From positions 1 to 64,000 of the forward strand of contig JAIOPD010000115.1 of the NCBI GenBank assembly GCA_021414115.1: DNA of 64,000 nucleotides, given 5' to 3'. Below are positions 55,136 to 64,000 of the stretch, one piece after another. The stretch is from Planctomycetia bacterium. Lineage in GTDB: Bacteria; Planctomycetota; Planctomycetia; Pirellulales; UBA1268. The translations under genes were made by a program, and so were the position numbers. Numbering within the stretch: position 1 is the stretch's first letter; each line of letters begins with the position of its first letter. The notes beneath the pieces are model-generated. The model was not told where the DNA came from, ran no database searches, and worked only from the letters and a program-made list of their open reading frames with translations.

Positions 55136-55924
55136 ATGCCCGTGCTCGCCGTCGTGACCGCCGCCCTCGAGCATCTCGCGCCCCTGCGGCTCGCTGCCGA
55201 ATGGGATTCGGTCGGATTGCTCGTCGCCCCGCGCCGCGAGTCGATCGACCGAGTGATGACCTGCCTCACGCTCACCCCCGAGGTGGTGGCCGAGGCGGTG
55301 CGGGAGCGTGCCGATCTGGTGGTCTCCCACCATCCGCTGCCGTTCAGGCCCGTGCCGAGGATCACGACCGCGACCCATGCGGGCCGCACGCTGCTCGATC
55401 TCATCCATGCGGGGGCCGGCATCTGGAGCAGTCACACCGCCTGGGATTCGGCGGCCGGTGGCATCAACGACCAGCTCGCCCATTTGCTCGAACTCGTCAA
55501 CGTGTCGCCGATCACGCCCGATGCCCAGTTTCCGCAGGTGGGGTTTGGCCGCGCGGGCACCGCCGACGACCGCTCTACGGTGGCCCTCTTGGCGGCGCGG
55601 GCCGGGAAGGCCCTCGGGGGAGCGCGGGTACAGCTTGCCGGCGACGCCACCCGGCCGGCCGGCCGGGTGGGAATCGTCTGCGGGTCGGGGGGCGACTGCC
55701 TTGACGACGTGTGCCGGGGTGGCTGCGACACGCTCGTCACCGGCGAGATCAAGCTTCATCAGGCGATCGAGGCCGTGGCCGCCGGCCTGGCCGTGGTGGC
55801 CGTCGGGCACCATGCCAGCGAGCGGTTTTCGATGGACGTGCTCGCCGGCCGGCTCGCCGCAGCCGTGGCGGGGTTGTCCTGCTGGGCCAGCCGCGACGAG
55901 CGTGATCCCCTGGAATGGTTGTAG
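55136..55924 (+). CDS. NIF3-like dinuclear metal protein
   Basis: 262 residues. DSVGLLVAPRRES, the metal pair His65-His66 in LVVSHHPLPFR, WSSHTAWDSAAGG and, near the end, AVGHHASERFSMD complete the two-metal site. NIF3 proteins form hexameric rings; one branch acts as a type 2 GTP cyclohydrolase, but for most the reaction is unknown. It is transcribed away from the isomerase gene. Confidence 0.85.
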   Translation: MPVLAVVTAALEHLAPLRLAAEWDSVGLLVAPRRESIDRVMTCLTLTPEVVAEAVRERADLVVSHHPLPFRPVPRITTATHAGRTLLDLIHAGAGIWSSHTAWDSAAGGINDQLAHLLELVNVSPITPDAQFPQVGFGRAGTADDRSTVALLAARAGKALGGARVQLAGDATRPAGRVGIVCGSGGDCLDDVCRGGCDTLVTGEIKLHQAIEAVAAGLAVVAVGHHASERFSMDVLAGRLAAAVAGLSCWASRDERDPLEWL

Positions 55925-56015
55925 GGGCGGCGCCGGCGCGTTGCTCCAGCCGTTTCGTGCGCTACACTTGGGGGAGTTTGTCGATCCGGCGAAAAGCCCT
56001 TTTTGAGGCGGTGGC

Positions 56016-56765
56016 ATGCCCCGGTTTCTCACTGCATTGCCGGTCTACAACGAAGCCGCCCACGTCGAGGGCGTGCTCGACGAGGTGCTGCGGTTCGCCC
56101 CCGACGTGCTCGTGGTCGATGACGGCTCCAATGACGGCACGTCGGAACTGCTCGCCGAGAGAGTCGCCCGCCGCGGCGACGTCCGCATGGTCCGGCATGC
56201 CCTCAATGCCGGCTACGGCGCCGCGCTCGCCACGGCATTCCGCGAAACCCTCGCCGGCCCCTGGGACGGGCTGGTGACGATCGACTGCGACGGCCAGCAC
56301 CAGCCGCGGCTGATTCCCGAGTTCATCGCCGCCGCCAGCGACCGGGCGGTGCCGGCGGACATGGTCAGCGGGAGCCGCTACCTGCGGAAGTTTGCAGGCG
56401 ACACCGCCCCGCCGGAGGCGCGGCGGAAAATCAACGCCGAGATCACCGCCGAGATCAACGACCGGCTCGGGCTCGACCTGACCGACGCCTTCTGCGGGTT
56501 CAAGGCCTATACGCGGCACGCCCTCGAGCAGCTCCATGTCACCGAGACCGGGTATGCGATGCCGCTCGAGGTGTGGGTGCAGGCCGCCGCCGCGGGCCTC
56601 GCCGTCGTCGAACTTCCGGTTCCGCTGGTCTACCTCGACCTGGCGCGGAGTTTCGGAGGCGCTCTGGACGTCGCGGCGACCCGTCTGGCCTACTATCGAC
56701 GCGTCCTCGATCGGGCCGAAGCGGCGGTCGCTGCGGCTGCCGCGGGACGCGACGCTTCGGCCTGA
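56016..56765 (+). CDS. Family 2 glycosyltransferase (dolichyl-phosphate mannosyltransferase-like)
   Basis: 249 residues. FLTALPVYNEAAHVEGVLDE, LVVDDGSNDGTSELLAE, GYGAALATAFRE and VTIDCDGQHQPRLIPEFI (the DxD site) are the GT2 boxes of polyprenyl-phosphate sugar transferases. AFCGFKAYTRHAL is also typical. No C-terminal membrane segment is present. It probably loads a lipid carrier with a sugar. Confidence 0.85.
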   Translation: MPRFLTALPVYNEAAHVEGVLDEVLRFAPDVLVVDDGSNDGTSELLAERVARRGDVRMVRHALNAGYGAALATAFRETLAGPWDGLVTIDCDGQHQPRLIPEFIAAASDRAVPADMVSGSRYLRKFAGDTAPPEARRKINAEITAEINDRLGLDLTDAFCGFKAYTRHALEQLHVTETGYAMPLEVWVQAAAAGLAVVELPVPLVYLDLARSFGGALDVAATRLAYYRRVLDRAEAAVAAAAAGRDASA

Positions 56766-56819
56766 GGTTTTTCATCCGCCGGCGAGAACGTCGTCCGTCC
56801 CAGGGCCCCGTTGCCGGCA

Positions 56820-58490
56820 ATGCCTCCGTCGCGTCGAACTTACTCTCCGCCCGAGCCTTCCGGCGGCCGCCTGATCGAGCCTCCCGTGGCCCCGAGCCCC
56901 GGCAGCGGTTCGATCGAGGCCCTCGTCGACAACAACCGACTCCTGCGGGCAGCCCTCGATGTCCGCATCGGCGACATGCGGCTCTGGGAGCTCGTGGCCG
57001 CGACCCGCCGCGAGGTGCTGATGGTGGCGGCCGAATACACGGGCCACTACCGCGACGTCACCCGGCCGGCCGACGTGGCCGACTGGATCGCCAGGCCGAT
57101 CATCATGGGCGGTCATCAGCCCGAACTCTTCCATCCCGGGGTCTGGCTCAAGAACTCGGCGCTCGACGCCTACGCCAGGCAGGTCGGCGGCACGGCGCTG
57201 AATCTCGTCGTCGATACCGATCGCTGCGGCCGCACGAGCGTGCCGGTGCCGCTCGGCGGGCCCCGGGCGGCACACGTCGAGGACGTGCCCTTCGACGCCT
57301 TCAACGGCGAGATGGCCTGGGAGGAGCGGCCGGTCATCGATCCCGACTGCTTCGCTTCTTTTGGGCAGCGTGCGAGCGACCTGCTCGGGCCGCTCGTGCC
57401 CAGGCCGATCCTGCGCCGCTGGTGGCCGCTGGCCGTCGACCGCGCGCGGGAGAGCCACCGCATCGGCCTCGGGATCGCGCAGGCGCGTCACATGCTCGAG
57501 GAACGCCTCGGGCTCGAGACCCTGGAGCTGCCGGTGAGCGAAATGGTTCGCTTGCCGACGGTGATGGTCTTCATGGGCTGGCTGCTCGCCCATGGTCGTC
57601 AGTTGCACGATGCCTACAACGCGGCGCTGGCCACCTACCGTCGCGAGCGGCGTGTCCGCGGCCGCGGCCGGCCCATGCCCGATCTCGCCGTGCGGCACGA
57701 CGCCTCCGGCGAGTGGATCGAGGTGCCATGGTGGATGTGGTCGCGGGACGATCCGCGCCGGCGGCGGGTGTTTGCCAACACGGCGACCACGGGCGTGCTG
57801 GCCCTCTCCGACATGGATACGCTCCGCATCGAACTCCCGATCACGGCCGACACGTCGCCGTCGAAGTGGGTCGATGCGCTGTCGCGGATGGAAGAGCATT
57901 CGATACGGCTGCGGCCGCGGGCGATCGTGACGACGCTCGTGTCGCGGCTCCTGGTCGCCGACGTATTCGTGCACGGGATCGGCGGGGCGGCCTACGATTC
58001 CATCACCGACGACATCGTCTGCCGGCTCGTCGGCTCCGACCCGCCGCGGCATGCCGTGGTGTCTGGCACGCTGCGGCTGCCGCTCGAGGAGGTGTTTCCG
58101 GGATTCGAGGCGGTGAATCCCGCCGGTGAACTCGCGGCGGTGAAGGCGATGCTCCGCGACATCGAGTTTCATCCGGAGCGGCACCTCCTGCCGCAGGCGG
58201 CGCAATCCGAGGAGGTGCGGGAGCTCATCGCGGCGAAACTCCGCTGGATTGACACGCATCCCACGGTCACGCTCGCCAAACGCCGCTGCCGGGAGATTCG
58301 TGGAATCAACGAGCGACTCGCGGCGCGACTCGATGTCGCCCGCCGCGACGTCATGGCCCGAACGACGCAACTGTCGGATGCCACCAAGGCCAGAGCGGTG
58401 CTGCGAGCCCGCGACTATCCCTGGTGTTTTTTCCCGGAAAACGCGCTCAAAACATTCCTGCTACTGGAAAACGAGCCAGACCCGGCATAG
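56820..58490 (+). CDS. Large conserved hypothetical protein (weakly BshC-like)
   Basis: 556 residues from the ATG at 56820. IIMGGHQPELFHPGVWLKNS followed by NLVVDTDRCGRTSVPVPLGG recalls the start of the bacillithiol-synthesis enzyme BshC (GxQPxxxxGPLY..K and D-x-D), but the match is weak and lacks its C-terminal coiled coil. The N-terminal 40 residues are Pro/Ser-rich. The last 60 residues are helical and basic. No membrane segment. The neighbour is a GNAT protein. Function unknown. Confidence 0.6.
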   Translation: MPPSRRTYSPPEPSGGRLIEPPVAPSPGSGSIEALVDNNRLLRAALDVRIGDMRLWELVAATRREVLMVAAEYTGHYRDVTRPADVADWIARPIIMGGHQPELFHPGVWLKNSALDAYARQVGGTALNLVVDTDRCGRTSVPVPLGGPRAAHVEDVPFDAFNGEMAWEERPVIDPDCFASFGQRASDLLGPLVPRPILRRWWPLAVDRARESHRIGLGIAQARHMLEERLGLETLELPVSEMVRLPTVMVFMGWLLAHGRQLHDAYNAALATYRRERRVRGRGRPMPDLAVRHDASGEWIEVPWWMWSRDDPRRRRVFANTATTGVLALSDMDTLRIELPITADTSPSKWVDALSRMEEHSIRLRPRAIVTTLVSRLLVADVFVHGIGGAAYDSITDDIVCRLVGSDPPRHAVVSGTLRLPLEEVFPGFEAVNPAGELAAVKAMLRDIEFHPERHLLPQAAQSEEVRELIAAKLRWIDTHPTVTLAKRRCREIRGINERLAARLDVARRDVMARTTQLSDATKARAVLRARDYPWCFFPENALKTFLLLENEPDPA

Positions 58491-58540
58491 ATTGATCGCC
58501 AACGGACTGGTTTCGAGTTGCTCCAGGGACAGGAGGCATC

Positions 58541-60271
58541 ATGCATCGGGTGGGTTGTTTCCCGAGAAGGCGTCGAGCGGCGTTCCGAGGCCGCTCAGGT
58601 GCGCCACGCAGAGGTTCTTCAGGCCATCGGCCGGCCCCTCGTTCAGCGTCCGGCTCCACGGCCCGTTCGCGGTCGGCGTCAGGCGGCACCGCGGCGACGG
58701 CGCAGCGAAAAAAGGCGAAGAACCGGCTCTCTGTGCGGGCAGCCGATGCCGCGGTGCGTCCCGCGAAGCAGAAGGCCGTGAGCGGCCCGGCAGTCGCCAA
58801 TGCCGCCGTCAAAATCGCGGAAGGAACCGAGCGCCGCTCCACCAAAGTCGTCGCCAAGGATCGGACGGAGCGGTCGGCCGGAGTGGTCGAGACCCTGGAA
58901 ATCCGCCCGTCCGGCACCGTCGTGAGCCGTCGTCCCCTCGAGAAGAGGCCGGCGATCCAGCACCTCCCCCAGCACCCGATTCTGCCGCTCAAGCCGCCGG
59001 CCTGGATGCTCGAGGAGTGCCATGTCGCACCCGCCCGGGCGGGTGATCAAAGCGAGATTCTCCAACTGCTGTCCGGCCTGCCGACTCCCCCTTCGCGGGC
59101 GGAGTTTCATGCAGCCGTCGATCATCCGGAGCACGACTCGGCCAATCGGCTCGTTGCTCGGCTCGCCGGTCGCATCGTCGGCCATGTTGAAATCGTTCCC
59201 CGCGACCTCCTCGTGGGGCCGGTCTCGGTGCGGGGCGCGGTCATCGACCGCGTCGCCGTGTTGCCGGAGTGTCGCGGTGCCGGTCACGGCCAGCGGCTCG
59301 TCCGCGCGGCGGAAGACCGGATGCGGCAGTCGGGAGCGGTGGTCGCATTTTCACGCACGCGGATCGCGCCCTCGTTTCACGAACTCGGCTGGAGCGTGCT
59401 CGGTCGCGACTCGGCCACGCCCGGCCGTCCGACGGACATCCTCGCTCGGCTCCTCGAGGGCACGCAGCGGACGGGCGAGCCGGTGACGATGCGGCAGTGG
59501 CGGCATGTCGAACTGCCGGCGATCCTGCGCATCTTCAAGCAGAATGCCTCGCGATTCGTCGGCCCGCTCGACCGGAGCGAGAACTATTGCCGGTGGCTGG
59601 TGAGCCGCGGCGCCTTTGATTCGATCATCGTGGCCCTCGTCGGCCAGGATCGCTACGAGCTCCACGAGTCGAGCGCGCGGATCGTGGGCTACGCGATCCA
59701 GTCGGGCAACCGGGTGCTCGAGCTCATGGCCGACCCCGAGTTTGCGGGTCTGGAGCGGGAGATTCTCGCCCGGGTCTGTGCCGAGGCCATCGAAAACGAT
59801 CGTCAGGAGATCGTGTACGAATCGAGCGCGTCAGACCCACTCCACGAAGCGGTGGCCGGCGACGGCAGTCTCGTGCAGGGGGGCGACCGCATGCTCGTCG
59901 CCAAGGTGTTCAGGCCGCTCGACCTGCTCACCGCGCTGGTGCCTGCCGTGGCGGCCCGCGTGGCCGAAGCCGACATTCGCGAGACGCTCGAACTCGGGCT
60001 CGACGCGCCCTCGTTCCGCGGCTCGATCATCGTCGCCGAGGCCAAGGGGTCCGAGCGTCAGGCCACGGTCCAGCCCGGCCGGGTGGGTCGCAGTTACCTG
60101 CGGCTCTCCGACGACGAACTGGGCCGACTCCTCCTCGGCCAGTGTGACCCTGCCGAGGCGGCCGCCGCCGGTAGGCTCGAGGCCTCGACGCAGGTCGCGC
60201 AGAAGCTCGCCTCACAGCTCTTTCCGCGGACGCCCCTCTGGTGCCCGATGTGGGACGATCTGCCCGCGTAG
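58541..60271 (+). CDS. Eis-like acetyltransferase with C-terminal SCP2-type domain
   Basis: Up to 576 residues. Residues from about 160 form a GNAT domain (IDRVAVLPECRGAGHGQRLV is the acetyl-CoA motif), then a second degenerate GNAT-like domain. From about 465 a domain rich in beta strands (ADIRETLELGLDAPSFRGSI, YLRLSDDELGRLLLGQ) resembles sterol carrier protein 2. This order is that of Eis-type N-acetyltransferases. The N-terminal 150 residues are Arg/Lys/Ala-rich and low-complexity; an alternative start is the ATG at 59006. Substrate unknown. Confidence 0.65.
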   Translation: MHRVGCFPRRRRAAFRGRSGAPRRGSSGHRPAPRSASGSTARSRSASGGTAATAQRKKAKNRLSVRAADAAVRPAKQKAVSGPAVANAAVKIAEGTERRSTKVVAKDRTERSAGVVETLEIRPSGTVVSRRPLEKRPAIQHLPQHPILPLKPPAWMLEECHVAPARAGDQSEILQLLSGLPTPPSRAEFHAAVDHPEHDSANRLVARLAGRIVGHVEIVPRDLLVGPVSVRGAVIDRVAVLPECRGAGHGQRLVRAAEDRMRQSGAVVAFSRTRIAPSFHELGWSVLGRDSATPGRPTDILARLLEGTQRTGEPVTMRQWRHVELPAILRIFKQNASRFVGPLDRSENYCRWLVSRGAFDSIIVALVGQDRYELHESSARIVGYAIQSGNRVLELMADPEFAGLEREILARVCAEAIENDRQEIVYESSASDPLHEAVAGDGSLVQGGDRMLVAKVFRPLDLLTALVPAVAARVAEADIRETLELGLDAPSFRGSIIVAEAKGSERQATVQPGRVGRSYLRLSDDELGRLLLGQCDPAEAAAAGRLEASTQVAQKLASQLFPRTPLWCPMWDDLPA

Positions 60272-60310
60272 CAGCGGCAGGCGAAGCTGCTGCAGTCGGT
60301 GCGTTGGGTC

Positions 60311-60500
60311 CCCAAAAAGCCCGGAGCGCGAGCGACGGGTAGACGGGTGGCGGTCGCGATGGCGCCGCGGAGCGAGTTGGAGTGGAGGGCGTATGCCCCG
60401 CGCTCGCGCTTGGGGCTTCCCGATGGAGAGGCGTGGCGATCCAGGCGCCGTGGCATCGGGTGCTCGGGAAGCCCGGAGCGCGAGCGACGGGTAGACGGTT
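60311..60500. repeat. Repeat cluster A - inverted B - A
   Basis: Repeat A (core GCCCGGAGCGCGAGCGACGG) lies at 60319-60338 and again at 60471-60490. An inverted B (core CCCGCGCTCGCGCTTGGGGC) lies between at 60398-60417. They can pair into hairpins. The block fills the gap between the convergent acetyltransferase and sulfite reductase genes. Confidence 0.8.
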
Positions 60501-60541
60501 AGCGACCTCAAGGAGGCCGCGGCGCTTCGGAAGCCGCAGCG

Positions 60542-62326
60542 TCAGCCGCCGCCGGCGAGCCACGCGTCGGCCCACGTGCGGACGTGGTCGATGCCCGTGC
60601 GGTGGCAGAAGTCGCCGAGCGTCTCGTTCTCCTGTCGCTGCGCCTTGTAGCAGGCGAGCACGGCCGTGATCTCGCGGGCGAGATCCTCGAACGGCACGAC
60701 GTCTTTGTAGTGTTCGTTGAGCCGGTCGCCGAGCAGCCGTCCGCCGAGAAAGATCGTGTACTTGCCCGCGGTGCGGCCCACGATGCCGATGTCGGAGTTG
60801 TAGGGGCGGGCGCAGGCGTTGGGGCAGCCGGTCATCCGGAGCGTGAAGGCCTCGTCGGAGAGGCCGAGCTTCGCCACCTCGGGCTCGAGCGCGTCGATCA
60901 GGCCGGGCAACACCCGCTCGCTCTCGGCGACCGCGAGCCCGCAGGTCGGCAGGGCGACGCAGGCCATGCTCCAGCGGCGGATCGTGCTGATCTCCTCGGA
61001 GGTCTTCACGCCATGGGAATGGAGGATGTCCGCGATCCGCTCCCGGTCGGTGATTTTGAGGTCGGTGAAGAGCAGGCTCTGGTGGGCCGTGATCCGCACG
61101 CTGGGCTCGAGATCGCGGAGGATTCGCCGCAGCGCGTTCTTGAGCCGGAAGTGGCCGGTATCGTGGATCCGGCCGTTCTCGACGTTGAGCCCGTAGAAAT
61201 ACTTCCCGTCACCCTGTGGATGCCAGCCGATGTGGTCGTCGAAGCCGTGCACGTCGGCCGGATGGCAGGGGGCCAGCGGCTTGCCGAAATACTCTTCGAC
61301 CTTCGCCCGGAAGGCGTCGAGCCCCATGGTGTGGATCGTGTACTTGAGCCGCGCGACCTTGCGGTCGGAGCGGTTGCCGTAGTCGCGCTGCACCTTCACG
61401 ATGGCCTCGGCGATCGCGCACACGTCCTGCGGCGGCACGAAGCCGAGCCGCTTGGCGAGCGCCGGAAACGTCTTGGCGGCGCTCGGTGTCACACCCATGC
61501 CACCACCGGCGAGGACGTTGTAGCCGAGGATTTTTCCCTGCTCGTGGATCGTGAGGAAGCCCAGGTCATTGGCATAGACGTCGACACAGTTGTCTTCGGG
61601 GAGCGCGAAGGCCGTCTTGAACTTCCGGGGAAGATAGGTGCGGCCGTAGATCGGCTCGACGTCGTCCGCTCCCGGGGCGATGTCCTTGTCGCCCGAGGTG
61701 CCGCCGGCGAGCGTCTTCTCGCCGGTGTCGGGATCGGTGAGCCAGATCTCGTAGTAGGCCCGCGTGCGCGGGGCCAGGTGCTTCGCGAGCTCGTCCACCT
61801 TGGCCTGCATCTCGTCGCGGACGGGATCGCCGTGGATCGGCGCGGGGCAGCACATGATGTTTCGCTCCACGTCGCCGCAGGCCGCGAGCGTGGTCATCTG
61901 ATTGGCATGCACCCGCTGCATGAAGCCCTTGAGGTCGCCCTTCACCACGCCGTGGTGCTGGATCGCCTGACGGGTCGTGAGCCGGATCGTGCCGTTGCCC
62001 AGCTCGTCGCCCATGTCCATCGCCGACAGGAGCTGCTCGGCCGTGAGCTTTCCGCCGGGCACGCAGGTGCGGATCATGAACGAGATCTCGCGTTGGCTCT
62101 TGGCGCCGTCGCGGGCCTTGCGGGCCTCGCGGTCGTCCTGCTGGTAGGTGCCGTGATTCTTGAGCAGCTGCACGCTCGCCTTGCCGAAGCCCGGGTTGGC
62201 GTCGACGAGCTCCTGCGGAATGTCGCCCTTGAGGTAGTTGCTCGCGGTCTTGGCGACCTCGACGGCCGAGGGCTTTGCCGTGGCGGCGGTCGAGGATGCG
62301 GTGTCGGTTGGGTCTGTGTCGGCCAT
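60542..62326 (-). CDS. cysI: Sulfite reductase hemoprotein (CysI/Sir type)
   Basis: 594 residues from the ATG at 62326. Two ferredoxin-like and siroheme domain pairs are present: MIRTCVPGGKLTAEQL, IRLTTRQAIQHHGV, GDVERNIMCCPAPIHGD and GGGMGVTPSAAKTFP. The siroheme-[4Fe-4S] cluster Cys residues are in ACVALPTCGLAV and MTGCPNACARPY. It reduces sulfite to sulfide with six electrons. An assimilatory role is likely; NADPH or ferredoxin as donor cannot be decided. The similar nitrite reductase is less likely given the length and sequence. Confidence 0.9.
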   Translation of the reverse strand: MADTDPTDTASSTAATAKPSAVEVAKTASNYLKGDIPQELVDANPGFGKASVQLLKNHGTYQQDDREARKARDGAKSQREISFMIRTCVPGGKLTAEQLLSAMDMGDELGNGTIRLTTRQAIQHHGVVKGDLKGFMQRVHANQMTTLAACGDVERNIMCCPAPIHGDPVRDEMQAKVDELAKHLAPRTRAYYEIWLTDPDTGEKTLAGGTSGDKDIAPGADDVEPIYGRTYLPRKFKTAFALPEDNCVDVYANDLGFLTIHEQGKILGYNVLAGGGMGVTPSAAKTFPALAKRLGFVPPQDVCAIAEAIVKVQRDYGNRSDRKVARLKYTIHTMGLDAFRAKVEEYFGKPLAPCHPADVHGFDDHIGWHPQGDGKYFYGLNVENGRIHDTGHFRLKNALRRILRDLEPSVRITAHQSLLFTDLKITDRERIADILHSHGVKTSEEISTIRRWSMACVALPTCGLAVAESERVLPGLIDALEPEVAKLGLSDEAFTLRMTGCPNACARPYNSDIGIVGRTAGKYTIFLGGRLLGDRLNEHYKDVVPFEDLAREITAVLACYKAQRQENETLGDFCHRTGIDHVRTWADAWLAGGG

Positions 62327-62422
62327 GGTGCGGACGGTCTTCCAGAGGGGGAACTTCCAGTGGACTTTAGGATAGGTGATCGGGGGTTCGGGGGCGATAT
62401 CGGGTCTTGCGGTACGCGGCTC

Positions 62423-62580
62423 GGGGCTGCCCGTGCCCCGGGAGCCGGACGTTCGCTCCGGGCATCCTGCCCTGCGCTCTCTGCACGCCGGCTGCGCTTC
62501 GCCGACCAATCCGCCTGTGGCGGATCGGTGCCCGGGCTCCGCTGGCCGCCGAGCCCGGCTCGCGGGGCACGGGCAGCCCC
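62423..62580 (+). repeat. 158-base element with 18-base perfect terminal inverted repeats (copy 2)
   Basis: It starts GGGGCTGCCCGTGCCCCG and ends CGGGGCACGGGCAGCCCC, an exact inverted match. It shares CGGACGTTC and TGCGCTTCGCC with copy 1 at 41733-41863, with the same end sequences apart from one base change. Not coding. A type B palindromic repeat lies 70 bases to the right. Confidence 0.75.
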
Positions 62581-62651
62581 TTCGCGGAATCAATGAGATA
62601 TCCGGGGCGCATTGTGGTCGCGCGGGATTGGCTGGCACGCGTCGTCTCCCG

Positions 62652-62695
62652 CCAGGAAGCCCCAAGCGCGAGCGCGGGGTATACGGGTCGCCTCA
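62652..62695 (+). repeat. Palindromic intergenic repeat, type B
   Basis: Core GCCCCAAGCGCGAGCGCGGG followed by GTATACGGGTCGCC, with the same flanks as the copy at 41644-41686. Confidence 0.8.
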
Positions 62696-62700
62696 CGACG

Positions 62701-62846
62701 GCGTCGCCGGCGGCCCGAGCGTGAACGGGCCAGGGATGGCCGTTCACGCGTCAAAACGATCGCAGGACGCGATCATGGCCGCAGGCGACAGCGTCGCCGG
62801 AGGCCCGAGCGTGAACGGGCCAGGGATGGCCGTTCACGCGTCAAAA
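62701..62846. repeat. 56-base direct repeat with 90-base period at the glnA 3' end
   Basis: 62701-62756 and 62791-62846 match at 55 of 56 positions. Each contains the hairpin-forming pair GTGAACGG / CCGTTCAC. The right copy includes the last codons and stop of glnA, so the left copy looks like a duplicated tail of glnA and its downstream hairpin. Confidence 0.85.
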
Positions 62847-64000
62847 TAGAGGCAGAACTCGTACGGGTGCGGCCGTAGCCGCATCGGGTCGATTTCCTTC
62901 TCGCGCTTCCACTTCAGCCAGGTCGTGATCACGTCTTCGGTGAAGACGTCCCCCCTGAGCAGGAAGTCGGAGTCTTTCTCGAGGGCGTCGAGCGCCTCGT
63001 CGAGCGAGGCGGGCGCCTTGGGCACATTGGCCAGCTCCTCCGGCGGCATATCGTAGATGTCGCGGTCGAGCGGCTCGCCGGGGTGGATCTTGTTTTGGAT
63101 GCCGTCGATCGCCGCCAGCAGGATCGCCGAGAACGCCAGGTAGGGGTTGCAGGTCGGATCGGGGCAGCGGAACTCGACTCGCTTCGTCTTCGGGCTCGCC
63201 GAATACATCGGAATCCGGCAGCTGGCCGAGCGGTTGCGCTGCGAGTAGGCGAGATTCACCGGGGCTTCGTAGCCGGGCACGAGCCGCTTGTAGCTGTTGG
63301 TGGTGGGATTCGAGATCGCGAGGATCGCCGGGGCGTGGCGGAGGATGCCGCCGATCGCGTGGATCGCCATCTCGGAGAGGCCCGCGTAGCCGGTGCCGGC
63401 GAAGAGCGGATGGCCGTCCTTCCAGAGCGAGATGTGGGTGTGCATGCCGGAGCCGTTGTCGCCATAGATCGGCTTGGGCATGAACGTGGCCGTCTTACCG
63501 TAGCGGCGGGCGACGTTGCGCACGATGTATTTGTAGAGGCACATCTGGTCGGCCATGCGGACGAGTTCCTGAAACCGCATGTCGATTTCGCACTGGCCCG
63601 CCGTCGCCACCTCGTGATGCTGGGCCTCGACGTCGATCCCGCAGTGGATCATCGTCTGCATCATCTCGTTGCGCACGTCCATCAGTTGGTCGGAGGGAGC
63701 GCAGGGAAAGTAGCCCTCCTTGTGCCGCAGCTTGTAGCCGAGGTTGGGCCCTTCGGCGCGGCCGCGGTTCCACTCCGCCTCGCAGGAATCGAGGTGGAAA
63801 TAGCCCTCGTGGGCGTTCTGGTCGAACCGCACGTCGTCGAACACGAAGAACTCGGCCTCCGGGCCGATGAAGCAGGTGTCGGCGATGCCGGTGCTCTTCA
63901 GATAGTTCACCGCCTTCTTGGCGATGTTCCGTGGATCGCGGGAATAGTCCTCGCGGGTGATCGGATCCTGCACCATGCAGATCATCACGAGCGTCGGAAT
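62834..64000 (-). CDS. glnA: Glutamine synthetase, type I (5' end cut off by the window)
   Basis: 388 residues are visible; the reading frame is open to the right edge, so roughly the first 90 residues lie outside. It joins ammonia and glutamate with ATP. The metal/ATP region EAEFFVFDD, the [14 protein letters not shown] loop and [20 protein letters not shown] are typical of GS type I. The adenylation-site region is absent or altered ([20 protein letters not shown] is present, but no NLYDLP-like box). It ends CLYFDA, with the stop inside a 56-base repeat. Confidence 0.9.
   Translation of the reverse strand: MPTLVMICMVQDPITREDYSRDPRNIAKKAVNYLKSTGIADTCFIGPEAEFFVFDDVRFDQNAHEGYFHLDSCEAEWNRGRAEGPNLGYKLRHKEGYFPCAPSDQLMDVRNEMMQTMIHCGIDVEAQHHEVATAGQCEIDMRFQELVRMADQMCLYKYIVRNVARRYGKTATFMPKPIYGDNGSGMHTHISLWKDGHPLFAGTGYAGLSEMAIHAIGGILRHAPAILAISNPTTNSYKRLVPGYEAPVNLAYSQRNRSASCRIPMYSASPKTKRVEFRCPDPTCNPYLAFSAILLAAIDGIQNKIHPGEPLDRDIYDMPPEELANVPKAPASLDEALDALEKDSDFLLRGDVFTEDVITTWLKWKREKEIDPMRLRPHPYEFCLYFDA

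Noticed and set aside
60542-62326. Nitrite reductase
   Set aside because: The protein is related, but residue context around the Cys motifs and the length fit sulfite reductase better.
60584-62596. A 670-codon open frame antisense to the sulfite reductase gene
   Set aside because: No domain recognisable, while the opposite strand has all siroheme and Fe-S cluster motifs.

Overview
The window looks like a chromosomal segment of a GC-rich planctomycete, probably Pirellulales-like. The clues are a DUF1559 prepilin-type protein, a GroEL with planctomycete-like sequence and a Gly/His-rich tail, an integrase with QNLR in place of HxLR, a compact sulfotransferase-rich surface-polysaccharide locus, and families of short palindromic intergenic repeats. 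Genus-level placement is not possible from the sequence alone.

Positions 1 to about 8,960 are visibly richer in A/T than the rest and carry the right part of an integrated element. Its left end lies outside the window. It holds a tyrosine integrase with an excisionase-like HTH gene, a second small HTH gene, an archaeo-eukaryotic-primase-like replication protein, several small unknown genes and two proteins built from Trp-rich helical repeats. It ends near the 3' end of a tRNA-Asn gene, next to a frameshifted DUF167 gene. No virion or conjugation genes are visible.

From 9,100 to 20,600 are housekeeping genes: a STAS/anti-sigma kinase pair, groES-groEL (the GroEL lacks about 37 internal residues), feoAB with a likely Fur box, bioD, galT, a 2-Cys peroxiredoxin, diacylglycerol kinase, an aquaporin, a PQQ-repeat protein and hisI.

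From 20,600 to 36,200 is a cell-surface polysaccharide locus: a Wzy/ligase-like protein fused to TPRs, several glycosyltransferases, an ABC exporter permease, an ABC ATPase fused to a sulfotransferase, a 999-residue sulfotransferase-GT2-GT2 protein, and the complete dTDP-L-rhamnose set (rfbC, rfbA, rfbD, rfbB). The simplest reading is synthesis, sulfation and ABC-dependent export of a rhamnose-containing polysaccharide.

From 36,300 to 64,000 are further core genes: tatD-like, 6-pyruvoyl-tetrahydropterin synthase-like, hemB, mogA, lysS, lolE/lolD, an ilvE-type aminotransferase, spoVG (with a zinc ribbon) beside ispE, rlmN, rsmE, nif3, a sulfite reductase and the 3' part of glnA. Among them are unknown secreted, Cys-rich and acetyltransferase-like proteins. 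Intergenic gaps here carry two related families of palindromic repeats and a separate 131-158 bp element with perfect 17-18 bp terminal inverted repeats.
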